Shown here piece by piece: positions 8,924-16,261 of a stretch of 64,000 nucleotides of DNA; the first letter of the stretch is position 1, and every line of letters starts with the position of its first letter. The position numbers and the translations under genes are program-made. Source of the DNA: Nocardia brasiliensis (lineage in GTDB: Bacteria; Actinomycetota; Actinomycetes; Mycobacteriales; Mycobacteriaceae); contig NZ_CP046171.1 in the NCBI RefSeq assembly GCF_011801125.1, positions 7,688,001 to 7,752,000 on the forward strand. The letters are read 5' to 3'. Below the pieces are notes generated by a model that saw only the letters and a list, made by a program, of their open reading frames with translations, searched no databases and had not been told where the DNA came from.

Positions 8924-9304
8924 GTGAAGAAACTGGTGCCGTTGGTTGTCGATGCGCTCCTGGTGATCTTGTTCTGCGCGATCGGCAGGCGAAGCCACGA
9001 CGAAGCGGTACTCACCGGCCTGCTGCGCACGCTGTGGCCGTTCGCGATCGGCCTCGCCATCGGCTGGCTGGTCGCCGTTGCCGCGGCGAGCAGGCTGTTC
9101 GGCGATGCCGGGCGGATCGCGCGGTTCGACGGAACGGCGCTGTGGCCCACCGGGATCCTGGTCTGGCTCGGCACGCTCGGCGGCGGCATGCTGCTGCGGG
9201 TGGTGAGCGGTCAGGGCACCGCGTTGAGCTTCGTGCTGGTCGCGGGCGTGGTGCTGGCGCTGTTCCTGCTCGGCTGGCGAGCCGCCATCAAAGCGTTGAA
9301 CTAG
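8924..9304 (+). CDS. DUF3054 family membrane protein
   Basis: 126 residues from GTG 8924. Four hydrophobic helices; the first contains the DUF3054 signature (VVDALLVILFCAIGRRSH), followed by LLRTLWPFAIGLAIGWLV and a conserved WPTGILVWLGTLGGGMLLR. The -10 box TACGCT at 8911-8916 is 7 nt upstream, with no Shine-Dalgarno, so the mRNA is probably leaderless. The 3' end overlaps the stop of the convergent penicillin-binding lipoprotein gene by 4 bases. Function of the family is unknown. Confidence 0.85.
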   Translation: MKKLVPLVVDALLVILFCAIGRRSHDEAVLTGLLRTLWPFAIGLAIGWLVAVAAASRLFGDAGRIARFDGTALWPTGILVWLGTLGGGMLLRVVSGQGTALSFVLVAGVVLALFLLGWRAAIKALN

Positions 9305-10977
9305 GGATCCGGGGTCGCCAGCGAGCGCAGCATCCGCACCGCCATGCGCGCGGTCGCGTCGGTACTGTCCACATCGTTGATGTGGACCGCGAAGGCCAGG
9401 TCACCCATGTTCGCGATGAGCCAGCCGTCGCGGCCCGCGGTCGCCGCGAAACCGGTGACGTCGCGATACATCCGTAGGCTCGTGAACTCGGGGGCATTGG
9501 TCGCGTCGCGCAGCATCGCGCGCAGCCGCTCGGTGATCTCGGGCGAGAGCGGGGCGAGCTGCGCGTCGGTGGTGCTCGGCCGCGCGACCTCGATCAGCGG
9601 CGGCGGCACCGAGCCACGGGCGATCGCGGCCGCGGCGATCGCCATGCCGAACGGGCTGGCCAGCACCGCGTCCGAGCCACCGCCCTGGCGGACCTGCTCG
9701 CTGCGGCCCGCGACGGCGAGCCGCCCGGTCACCTCGTCGAGACCGGGCACCTTGAAGTCGACGCCGACACCGAGCGCGGGCGCGAACTCGGCCGCCTCCG
9801 GCACCGGAACATCCTGCGGCGCCTTACCTTTGGTGATCGCGGCGATGGCGCGGAACAGCTCGATATTGCCGCCGACCGGGTACAGCCCGGTGAACGCCAC
9901 CGGCCCGTGCTCGCTGGCCTGGGTGTTCTGCGCGACCGCGACCACCGCGCCGCTGGAGGGCTGGATCGCCACGATCGACGCGGGCGTCGGCGCGCTGACC
10001 ACCGCGTCCTCGGCGGCACGCTGCAACCGCTGGTCCATGGTGCCCGCGATATCCGGACCGGGCGGGCCCTGCTCGCCGGCCAGCTGTGTGACGAACCGGC
10101 CGTCCTGCTCGAATATCTGGACGCCCCAACCGGAATGCTGATCCTGGCTCTCCTGCTGCACCTTGCGCAGCGCGTCCAGCATGGGCGACCAGACGCGGCG
10201 GTCGGTGGAGATGAGCCGCTGCTGCTTTTCCATCACGACACCCGGGATCGGCGCCATATCCGGTTCCAGCAGCTCGAAGTCGGATTCGCGCAGGTTCACC
10301 GCGACCACCGGCTTGCCCTGCGAGGTGGCCACCTGCTGCATCAACGACGGTCCGGTGATCAGCGGGGCGACCGGCTCGATCGCCTTGGCCAGCGCGGTGG
10401 TCGAGCCCACCGGATCTGGCATCTTCGCCGGGTCGAGCTTGATCACGTTGATCGGCTGCTCGGTCATCAGCGGCTGACCCGCGATGTCGTTCACCTTCGG
10501 CGCGGGCGCGGGCTGGGTGCGCACCAGGCGCACGGTGCGGTTGTGATCGAGCTGCGGCATGACGATCGCCGGATCCCACGAGATGCGCCAGCCGATCGCG
10601 AGCTTGCGCACGTTGCCCTGCAGGCTGTAGTTCCAGTTCTTGCGGTCGCCGAAGTTCCAGTCGGCGTCCATGCTGAAGATGGCCGATTCCGCGTCGAGCC
10701 CGATGAATTGCGTCTTGCGGTAATCCACCTTGCCCGGCTGCAGGCCGGCGAACATTTGCTTCAGGGTTGCCGATGCCGCGGTGGGATAGGACGTCAGTTC
10801 CGAGGCCCGGGTGTAGTCCTGTTTGTCGAGCAACTCGGTGAACCGCTCGACGACCTCCTCGGCCTCGTTCTTACCCTCGTGTATCCCGCACGATCCCATC
10901 GCGATCGCAAGCGCCGCCACCCCCGCGAGTGCCATAGCGCCCCGGACGCGGAAGCGGCGGGATCCCCACACATCCAT
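9301..10977 (-). CDS. NTF2-like/penicillin-binding lipoprotein with degenerate transpeptidase active site
   Basis: 558 residues from ATG 10977 (GTG 10986 is an alternative). A signal sequence ends in a lipobox-like AIAMGSCG, so it is probably a lipoprotein. Residues 35-150 form the NTF2-like N-terminal domain of MecA-type PBPs (VVERFTELLDKQDYTRASEL, WNYSLQGNVRKLAIGWRISW). A dimerisation and transpeptidase-like region follows. The catalytic landmarks are gone: at the place of the PPGSTFK serine-lysine motif it reads PVGGNIE (Ser to Gly, Lys to Glu), and where KTG is expected it reads ATAGRDGW. The fold-defining context is otherwise kept (VAFTGLYP, ASPFGMAIAAAAIARG). It resembles mycobacterial Rv2864c-like proteins in layout. 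I infer a non-catalytic scaffold or regulator of peptidoglycan synthesis rather than a transpeptidase. Confidence 0.85.
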   Translation of the reverse strand: MDVWGSRRFRVRGAMALAGVAALAIAMGSCGIHEGKNEAEEVVERFTELLDKQDYTRASELTSYPTAASATLKQMFAGLQPGKVDYRKTQFIGLDAESAIFSMDADWNFGDRKNWNYSLQGNVRKLAIGWRISWDPAIVMPQLDHNRTVRLVRTQPAPAPKVNDIAGQPLMTEQPINVIKLDPAKMPDPVGSTTALAKAIEPVAPLITGPSLMQQVATSQGKPVVAVNLRESDFELLEPDMAPIPGVVMEKQQRLISTDRRVWSPMLDALRKVQQESQDQHSGWGVQIFEQDGRFVTQLAGEQGPPGPDIAGTMDQRLQRAAEDAVVSAPTPASIVAIQPSSGAVVAVAQNTQASEHGPVAFTGLYPVGGNIELFRAIAAITKGKAPQDVPVPEAAEFAPALGVGVDFKVPGLDEVTGRLAVAGRSEQVRQGGGSDAVLASPFGMAIAAAAIARGSVPPPLIEVARPSTTDAQLAPLSPEITERLRAMLRDATNAPEFTSLRMYRDVTGFAATAGRDGWLIANMGDLAFAVHINDVDSTDATARMAVRMLRSLATPDP

Positions 10978-11385
10978 GTCGCCCACTCTTCACTCTTGTC
11001 ACTCCAGTAACAAGACCACCGTACCTGAAAAAGACCTGTCTGCGGTGCCTCCGCCGCACGGACGTTACCCATGCTCAGCATCTCGATTGTGCCCGAAATC
11101 TCCCGTCTCGGGGGTCCGATCTCGATCGGTGTCCAGTGCTACGGCGACAACCGGCGCCGCTACCGTACCGGGCACTCGCGCAAAGTTGTGCACTTACTGA
11201 CTTACTCGGCGTTTCGGATCAATGGGTACCCAGACCGCGTCCGGACGAACCCTAGAACAGCCATCGGTACCGGTGGCTGAACCTGCGGCGAACTCTGTTC
11301 GCACAGAGCGGAACCAATGCCTCGACATGCGACGTAATCTTGTAATTACTGTAAGTGGGACAAAACGGTAAGTAGGTGATCCCCC
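10978..11385. other. 408-base intergenic region with repeated GTAAGT words
   Basis: Divergent upstream region between the PBP-like gene and the 204-residue conserved gene. No convincing coding frame. It contains ACTTAC twice (11192 and 11200, 8-base period), a GTAATTAC palindrome (11342-11349) and GTAAGT at 11351 and 11368, 17 bases apart and just before the ATG at 11386. The last 60 bases are locally AT-rich for this genome. I read it as regulatory DNA. Confidence 0.4.
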
Positions 11386-12000
11386 ATGAGACAGCACCAC
11401 CGGGGACGGAGCTTCGGACGACCGGGCGGCTGGCAGCAGGCCGACCTGCCCGACCCCGCCGACGCGGCGGATTGGTTCGCTGGCAGGTTGCCAGATGACT
11501 GGTTCACCGGTCCGCCCGTGCTCGAGATCGACCGGGACGAGATCGTCGTCATCGGCGAACTGCCGATCCCGCGGCCCGAGAAAACCGCCGCCGCCGACAC
11601 TCCCGCGGACGGCGACGCCGAAGCACCGACCGACGAGGTGCCGCGGGCGACCAAGGAGGGGGCCGTCTCCCGCTTCCGTGAATCCACCCGGCCCGCCCGG
11701 ATGCAGATCGCCGACGAAGCGCAACGCCGCTACGGCCGCAGCGTCGCGTGGGGCGTCTCGGTCGACGGGGAACGCCTCCTGTTCACGCACCTGGCCGTGC
11801 CCGTGATGACGCGGCTGCGCCAGCCCGAACGCAAGGTGCTCGACACACTCGTCGACGCCGGCGTGGCGCGCTCCCGCGCGGACGCGCTGGCCTGGACGGT
11901 GAAACTGGCCGGGCAGCACGCGGAATCGTGGCTGGCCGAGCTGCGCGACGCGATGCGCAAAGTCGATGATCTGCGCGCGGAGGGCCCACAGGGCCTTTAG
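11386..12000 (+). CDS. Conserved actinobacterial hypothetical protein
   Basis: 204 residues from ATG 11386; no clear Shine-Dalgarno. I do not recognise a named family. Residues 1-60 are rich in Trp and Asp/Pro ([22 protein letters not shown]) and contain a strand-like stretch ([18 protein letters not shown]). An Ala/Asp/Pro linker follows. The C-terminal half is helical and basic ([50 protein letters not shown]), with a segment that reads like a ribbon-helix-helix or degenerate HTH ([18 protein letters not shown]). Soluble, with no signal peptide. It is followed after 26 bases by aroQ, which has its own promoter. DNA or protein binding is possible but unproven. Confidence 0.75.
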   Translation: MRQHHRGRSFGRPGGWQQADLPDPADAADWFAGRLPDDWFTGPPVLEIDRDEIVVIGELPIPRPEKTAAADTPADGDAEAPTDEVPRATKEGAVSRFRESTRPARMQIADEAQRRYGRSVAWGVSVDGERLLFTHLAVPVMTRLRQPERKVLDTLVDAGVARSRADALAWTVKLAGQHAESWLAELRDAMRKVDDLRAEGPQGL

Positions 12001-12013
12001 GGCGACCAGGGCC

Positions 12014-12019
12014 TAATGT
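12014..12019 (+). promoter_or_regulatory. Leaderless -10 box TAATGT for aroQ
   Basis: TAATGT ends 7 nt before ATG 12027, with no Shine-Dalgarno between. This implies aroQ can be transcribed independently of the gene just upstream. Confidence 0.5.
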
Positions 12020-12026
12020 TGCGAGC

Positions 12027-12467
12027 ATGTCCGCATCTGGCCCGATCCTGGTTCTCAACGGCCCGAACCTGAACATGCTCGGCACCCGACAGCCGGAGGT
12101 CTACGGGTCGGCCACCCTCGACGACGTCGTCGAGCTCTGCAGGCAGACCGCCGAACGGTACGGTCGCGAGATCACGGCATTTCAATCGAATTCCGAAGGG
12201 GCACTGATCGACCGGATCCATCGGGCGCGCGGTGTCGAATCGGCCATCGTGATCAATCCCGGCGGACTCACCCACACCTCGGTGGCGCTGCGGGACGCGC
12301 TGGTGATCCCGGAGGTCCCGATCGTCGAGGTGCACATCAGCAACGTGCACGCGCGCGAGGAGTTCCGGCACCACTCCTACATCTCCCCGATCGCCACCGC
12401 GGTGGTCGCGGGCATGGGCATCCAGGGTTACGCCGCGGCCATCGAATTCCTGGTCCGCTCCGCCTGA
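12027..12467 (+). CDS. aroQ: Type II 3-dehydroquinate dehydratase
   Basis: 146 residues, the normal length for the dodecameric type II enzyme. It dehydrates 3-dehydroquinate to 3-dehydroshikimate in the shikimate pathway. Landmarks: [18 protein letters not shown] with the lid Arg and catalytic Tyr region, [13 protein letters not shown], the substrate-binding [17 protein letters not shown], and the catalytic His in [15 protein letters not shown]. The [17 protein letters not shown]-terminal motif is complete. The rest of the shikimate genes are not in the window, so this is a stand-alone copy. It converges with a deazaflavin-type reductase gene. Confidence 0.97.
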   Translation: MSASGPILVLNGPNLNMLGTRQPEVYGSATLDDVVELCRQTAERYGREITAFQSNSEGALIDRIHRARGVESAIVINPGGLTHTSVALRDALVIPEVPIVEVHISNVHAREEFRHHSYISPIATAVVAGMGIQGYAAAIEFLVRSA

Positions 12468-12493
12468 TCGCGAAAGCGCGGCGAGCCGGGCTT

Positions 12494-12940
12494 TCAGCCG
12501 ATCCGGAAGACGGGAAAGCCGGGAGCGATGGCGGCGAGCTCTTCGTCGGTGGCGTCCTTGTTGACCCCCTCGAAGAACTTGCCCACCTCCCAGCCCCACT
12601 TCCGCAGGTAGAGCCGCAGCAGCGGCACCTTGTCCGCATCGGCGACCTCGGTCGCGGTGAACTGCTCGACCTTGCGACCGAGCCGCAGTTCGCCGCCGCC
12701 CGCGACCCGCAGATTACGCACCCACTGGGTGTGCCCGCGCGGGGCGACCAGGAATCGCGCGCCGTCCTCGCGCACCATCGGATTGACCATCGTGGTCCGC
12801 CACTGTCCACTCTTGCGCCCGCGCACCGCGAGCAGCCGCGAACCCGCCACGCTGATGCCGATCCGGGGCAGCCAGTTGGCGATCCGGTTGACGATCGGAT
12901 CCAGACCGGAGGGGCCGATGTAGCGGGTGCCGAGGTCCAT
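12494..12940 (-). CDS. Nitroreductase-family deazaflavin (F420)-dependent oxidoreductase
   Basis: 148 residues from ATG 12940, preceded by AGGAGTGAAGAA (12952-12941), a clear ribosome site. The split beta-barrel F420-binding family (Ddn/Rv3547-like) is indicated by SRLLAVRGRKSGQWRTTMVNP, the central FLVAPRGHTQWVRNLRVAGGGELRLGR-type stretch (read as two blocks around residues 70-95) and the C-terminal FPVFRIG. Such enzymes reduce quinones, nitro compounds or related substrates with F420H2. Two copies of a GAGCACTGCTC palindrome lie 18 and 70 bases upstream, so expression is probably repressed by a TetR- or MarR-type protein encoded elsewhere. Confidence 0.9.
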   Translation of the reverse strand: MDLGTRYIGPSGLDPIVNRIANWLPRIGISVAGSRLLAVRGRKSGQWRTTMVNPMVREDGARFLVAPRGHTQWVRNLRVAGGGELRLGRKVEQFTATEVADADKVPLLRLYLRKWGWEVGKFFEGVNKDATDEELAAIAPGFPVFRIG

Positions 12941-12957
12941 TTCTTCACTCCTTGCGT

Positions 12958-13021
12958 GAGCACTGCTCTCTGTTGCGATAAGCGTCCCACACATGCAATC
13001 GGAAAGCAAGAGCACTGCTCT
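12958..13021 (-). promoter_or_regulatory. Twin palindromic operators upstream of the deazaflavin oxidoreductase
   Basis: GAGCACTGCTC occurs at 12958-12968 and 13010-13020; each is a perfect inverted repeat GAGCA-N-TGCTC, and the second extends to AGAGCACTGCTCT (13009-13021). Centres are 52 bases apart, close to five helical turns. Both precede the ATG at 12940. The form suggests a TetR-family dimer site pair flanking the promoter. Confidence 0.6.
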
Positions 13022-13114
13022 CTTTTGACGAAGAGGCAGGTGCGGCGAGCTATCCACACTTATGCACAGCCCGGTGCGCGCTGGGGATGAATCCGCGCGC
13101 CGCACAATGTGGAG

Positions 13115-14236
13115 ATGACACGGGAAGACCCGCGCCGGGTGGTGCTCGCGCCGGACAAGTTCAAGGGGTCGCTGACCGCCCCGCAGGTCGCGGCGGCGCT
13201 CGCGGCGGGCATCACGCGCGTCGCGCCGACGGTCACGGTCGAGCAGGTGCCGGTCGCCGACGGCGGCGACGGCACCGTGGACGCCTTCGTGACCGCGGGC
13301 TGGCGACGGGTGGAGCTGGTCGCGCCCGGCCCGACCGGCGTCGTCACGAACGCCTCGTACGCGATGCGGGGCAGCACCGCCGTCATCGAACTGGCCGCGG
13401 TAGTCGGACTGGTGAAACTACCAGGGGGACAAACCGATCCACTGGAAGCGAGCACCTACGGGCTCGGTGTCGCGCTCGCGCACGCGCTCGACAACGGCGT
13501 CACCGAGATCGTGCTCGGCCTGGGCGGCAGCGCCTCCACCGACGGCGGGGCGGGCATGGTGCAGGCGCTGGGCGGGCGCATCCTGACCGCCGACGGGCGC
13601 GAATTGCCAAGGGGCGGCGCGGCTTTGACGCAAGCGGCCCGGCTCGACCGGTCCGGCCTGCACCAACGGCTGCGGGCCTGCACCGTTACGGTGGCCTCCG
13701 ATGTGGACAATCCCCTGCTCGGCTCCGCGGGCGCGGTGGCGGTCTACGCGCGCCAGAAGGGCGCGAGCGCAGCGGATCTCGGCACACTGGAAGCAGCACT
13801 GCGCAACTGGGCACAACTGGCCGGGCCGGAGTTCGCGGACCGGCCGGGCGCGGGCGCCGCGGGCGGCACCGGCTTCGGGGCACTCGCCGTGCTCGGCGCG
13901 CAGGTGCGCAGCGGCATCGAGGTGATCCTCGAATTGCTGGATTTCCGAACGCTGCTCGCCGGCGCGACGCTGGTCGTCACCGGCGAGGGCGCCTTGGACC
14001 GGCAGAGCCTGCACGGTAAGGCGCCGATCGGCGTCTGCGCGGTCGCGAACGCCCTGCGCGTCCCCGCCGTCGCGGCCGTCGGCCGAACGCTGCTCAGCGC
14101 CCGGGAGATTCGCGCGGCGGGCTTCGCCGAGTGCTACGCGCTCGCCGATCTCGAACCGGACCCGGACCGCTCGATGGCCGCCGCCGCGACACTATTGGAG
14201 CAGGTCGGGGCGAAGATCGCCCGGCATCAGCTATGA
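13115..14236 (+). CDS. Glycerate kinase (GK type I family)
   Basis: 373 residues from ATG 13115 (GTG 13109 is an alternative). Phosphorylates D-glycerate, feeding it to lower glycolysis. Family motifs: VVLAPDKFKGSLTAPQVAAAL at the N-terminus, VPVADGGDGTVDAF, VLGLGGSASTDGGAGMVQALG, VASDVDNPLLG, and the C-terminal TGEGALDRQSLHGKAPIGV. Length and order are those of GlxK/GarK. A CACAAT box six bases upstream of ATG 13115 may be a leaderless -10. It stands alone; the downstream minus gene is an HxlR regulator. Confidence 0.95.
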   Translation: MTREDPRRVVLAPDKFKGSLTAPQVAAALAAGITRVAPTVTVEQVPVADGGDGTVDAFVTAGWRRVELVAPGPTGVVTNASYAMRGSTAVIELAAVVGLVKLPGGQTDPLEASTYGLGVALAHALDNGVTEIVLGLGGSASTDGGAGMVQALGGRILTADGRELPRGGAALTQAARLDRSGLHQRLRACTVTVASDVDNPLLGSAGAVAVYARQKGASAADLGTLEAALRNWAQLAGPEFADRPGAGAAGGTGFGALAVLGAQVRSGIEVILELLDFRTLLAGATLVVTGEGALDRQSLHGKAPIGVCAVANALRVPAVAAVGRTLLSAREIRAAGFAECYALADLEPDPDRSMAAAATLLEQVGAKIARHQL

Positions 14237-14291
14237 GATGTCCGCCGCCGTGAGTCGAGCACCGAGCGGCATGCCACGGGGCTGACGCCGC

Positions 14292-14642
14292 CTAACTCGC
14301 CGAGGCCAGCAGGTTGCCGAGCAGTTCGGCGCGGTGCCGTTCGCCCCATTCCTCGAGCGGCCGCAACGCGGCGGCCAATTCCTGACCGAGCGGGGTGAGC
14401 GAGTACTCGACGCGCGGCGGCACCTCGGGAAAGACCTCGCGGTGCACGACGCCGGAGGCCTCGAGCTGACGCAGGTTCTCCGCGAGCACCTTTTCGCTGA
14501 CGCCGGTGAGCAGGCGGCGGATCTCACCGAACCGCTGCGGGCTGGCGCCCAGTGCCCACATCAGGTGCAGTTTCCACTTGCCGCCCACCACGTCGATCGC
14601 CACGGACATGCCGCACACATCGTGATCCGCGTCACTACTCAT
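14292..14642 (-). CDS. HxlR-family transcriptional regulator
   Basis: 116 residues from ATG 14642, with GAAGGAG about 11 bases upstream. Winged-helix HxlR signature: DHDVCGMSVAIDVVGGKWKL with the conserved Cys, LGASPQRFGEIRRLLTGVSEK, LAENLRQLEASGVVHREVF, and YSLTPLGQELAAALRPLEEWG. It is divergent from the imine-reductase-like dehydrogenase starting at 14787, and the 144 bases between the two starts probably hold a shared operator. HxlR proteins often sense electrophiles or redox change through the N-terminal Cys. Confidence 0.92.
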   Translation of the reverse strand: MSSDADHDVCGMSVAIDVVGGKWKLHLMWALGASPQRFGEIRRLLTGVSEKVLAENLRQLEASGVVHREVFPEVPPRVEYSLTPLGQELAAALRPLEEWGERHRAELLGNLLASAS

Positions 14643-14786
14643 GTTCCCCGCACTCCTTCTGACCTCATCTCGAACCTCGAGGTAAGCAACCACACCTGAA
14701 CGTGCGGTCTTCCCGACCCTACCTGCGGCAACGACTATTGCTCTCGGCGCCGAACCCACCGAAATCGAGAACCGAAGGGACACACA

Positions 14787-15668
14787 ATGTCCGATCAGAC
14801 CACCCCCCGTTCCGTCTCCGTCGTCGGCCTCGGGCCGATGGGTCAGTCCATGGTCCGCGCCTTCCTCGACGCCGGTGTCGAGGTGACGGTGTGGAACCGC
14901 AGCACCGACAAGGTCGACGCGATGGTCGAACTCGGCGCCAAGCGGGCCGACACCGTCGCCGCGGCGTTGGCGGCCAACGAGGTGACGGTGCTGAGCCTCA
15001 CCCACTACGCCGCCATGTACACCGTGCTCGAGCAGGCGAGCGCGCAGCTGGCGGGCAAGGTGATCGTCAACCTGTCCTCGGACTCCCCCGAGCAGGCGCG
15101 CAAGGGCGCCGAGTGGGTGCGCTCGCACGGTGCCGAATTCCTTTCCGGCGGTGTGATGTCGGCGGGCGACAACCTCGTCCATCCCGCGTCGTACATCTTC
15201 TACAGCGGCCCGCGCGAGGTCTTCGACGCGCACGCCGAACTGCTGCGTCCGCTGAGCCCGCAGGAGTACCTCGGCACCGACGACGGTCTGGCACAGGTCT
15301 TCTACCAGGGCTTGCTGACCATGTTCCACCCGTGGCTGCTGGCCTTCGACCAGGCGACCGCGATGATCGAGCGGTCCGGCAACAGCATCGCGCAGTTCAT
15401 TCCGTTCGCCGTCCGTTCCGCGGCCGCGTACCCATACTTCATGGAGGAGTTCGCGGTCGCCAACCAGAACGGCGGCTGGGCCACGCTGGCCAGCCTGAAG
15501 ATGATGGACGCCGGCGCGCAGCACATCATCGATGCCAGCGAGGAGGTCGGTGTCGACGCGACGTTCTCGCACACCGCACAGGCCTTTTGGCGCAAGGCGG
15601 TCGCGGCCAGCGAGGAGCAGGGCACGGCCGTCTCCACCTTCGCCCTGCTCGGCGGCGGCCGCGCGTGA
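14787..15668 (+). CDS. NADPH-dependent imine-reductase-like/beta-hydroxyacid dehydrogenase-family oxidoreductase
   Basis: 293 residues. Rossmann fold at the N-terminus (SVSVVGLGPMGQSMVRAFL, VTVWNRSTDK with an Asn-Arg-Ser that fits NADPH), followed by VIVNLSSDSPEQARKGAEWV and an all-helical dimerisation domain. The second half (FYQGLLTMFHPWLLAFDQAT, LASLKMMDAGAQHIIDASE) is like imine reductases and reductive aminases rather than 6-phosphogluconate dehydrogenase. The usual catalytic Lys of beta-hydroxyacid dehydrogenases is not evident. Shine-Dalgarno GAAGGGA lies about eight bases upstream. Divergent from the HxlR gene, which likely controls it. Confidence 0.85.
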   Translation: MSDQTTPRSVSVVGLGPMGQSMVRAFLDAGVEVTVWNRSTDKVDAMVELGAKRADTVAAALAANEVTVLSLTHYAAMYTVLEQASAQLAGKVIVNLSSDSPEQARKGAEWVRSHGAEFLSGGVMSAGDNLVHPASYIFYSGPREVFDAHAELLRPLSPQEYLGTDDGLAQVFYQGLLTMFHPWLLAFDQATAMIERSGNSIAQFIPFAVRSAAAYPYFMEEFAVANQNGGWATLASLKMMDAGAQHIIDASEEVGVDATFSHTAQAFWRKAVAASEEQGTAVSTFALLGGGRA

Positions 15669-15693
15669 GCACCGACTAGCCAGAGCCGGGACC

Positions 15694-15724
15694 GATGACC
15701 GCCGCCGACCCAGCGGCGGTCATC
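15694..15724. terminator. Hairpin between the convergent dehydrogenase and XRE genes
   Basis: GATGACCGCCGC (15694-15705) pairs perfectly with GCGGCGGTCATC (15713-15724) across a 7-base loop. No T-tract, as is usual in high-GC actinobacteria. Its position between convergent stops fits a bidirectional terminator. Confidence 0.7.
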
Positions 15725-15772
15725 CCTCGTTCCGGTACGGCCGTCCGGCGCCCGACCGAGACCTCCACCGGC

Positions 15773-16009
15773 TCAAGCTGTTCCGGTGCCCAGCCGAGGA
15801 AAGGGCTGAGTGGAGAACACCACTTCCACCGCGACCTCGAAGTAGGCCGCGATGCGCAATGCCAGATGCAGGCTCGGGCTGTATTCGCCGCGCTCGAGGT
15901 AGCCGATGGTCTGGTAGTGCACACCGAGCGCCTCCGCCAACTCGCGCCGCGAGATACCGCGCTCGGCACGCAGCATCGCGATGCGGTTGTAGATGACCTC
16001 AGTAGGCAC
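15773..16009 (-). CDS. Small XRE-family helix-turn-helix regulator
   Basis: 78 residues from GTG 16009 (VPTEVIYNRI). A single Cro/C1-type HTH covers nearly the whole protein: IAMLRAERGISRRELAEALG, VHYQTIGYLERGEYSPSLHL, ALRIAAYFEVAVEVVFS. This is the small stand-alone YozG/XRE type normally paired with a membrane protein. Here the upstream partner is only a 34-codon ORF whose stop overlaps this gene's beginning (TGA 16001-15999, GTG 16009), so the regulator is probably translationally coupled to it. Minus-strand TTGTCC/TACGCT promoter-like boxes with a 17-base spacer lie near 16170-16138. Confidence 0.88.
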   Translation of the reverse strand: MPTEVIYNRIAMLRAERGISRRELAEALGVHYQTIGYLERGEYSPSLHLALRIAAYFEVAVEVVFSTQPFPRLGTGTA

Positions 16010-16103
16010 GCCGCATCGCCTCCACGCGGCGCTCGGCCACACTGGAGCCGGACTCGCGCCGCGGATTTTCGATGTCGAGGACGATCTCCCGACCTACTGT
16101 CAT
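15999..16103 (-). CDS. 34-residue small ORF coupled to the XRE regulator
   Basis: ATG 16103 with Shine-Dalgarno GGAGGG five bases upstream (16112-16107), stop TGA at 16001-15999. The product starts MTVGREIVLDIENPRRE and ends ERRVEAMRRAY; it is basic at the C-terminus and has no membrane segment. The frame overlaps the XRE GTG start by 11 bases in a different frame. It may be a leader peptide or a remnant of the membrane-protein partner usually found with such regulators. The strong ribosome site is the main reason to believe it is translated. Confidence 0.5.
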   Translation of the reverse strand: MTVGREIVLDIENPRRESGSSVAERRVEAMRRAY

Positions 16104-16189
16104 TGTTCCCTCCGATGGCGGGTATCCCTCATTTCGTAGCGTATCTACTACATTCCGCCCGGACAACGCTCAGCCCCCGACATCAACCG

Positions 16190-16245
16190 TTGACATGCAG
16201 CCAAACGGCTGCCTATTCTCGCAACATGCAGCCGAACGGATGCAT
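16190..16245 (+). promoter_or_regulatory. Promoter with two operators for the ArsR-SRPBCC gene
   Basis: -35 TTGACA at 16190-16195 and -10 TATTCT at 16214-16219 with an 18-base spacer. The palindrome GCAGCCAAACGGCTGC (16197-16212) fills the spacer exactly; its arms GCAGCC/GGCTGC are perfect. A second copy with one mismatch, GCAGCCGAACGGATGC, sits at 16228-16243 over the probable transcript start. The two are 31 bases apart, three helical turns. This is an ideal layout for autorepression by the ArsR domain encoded just downstream. Confidence 0.8.
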
Positions 16246-16261
16246 ATATCGAGAAGGTGGC

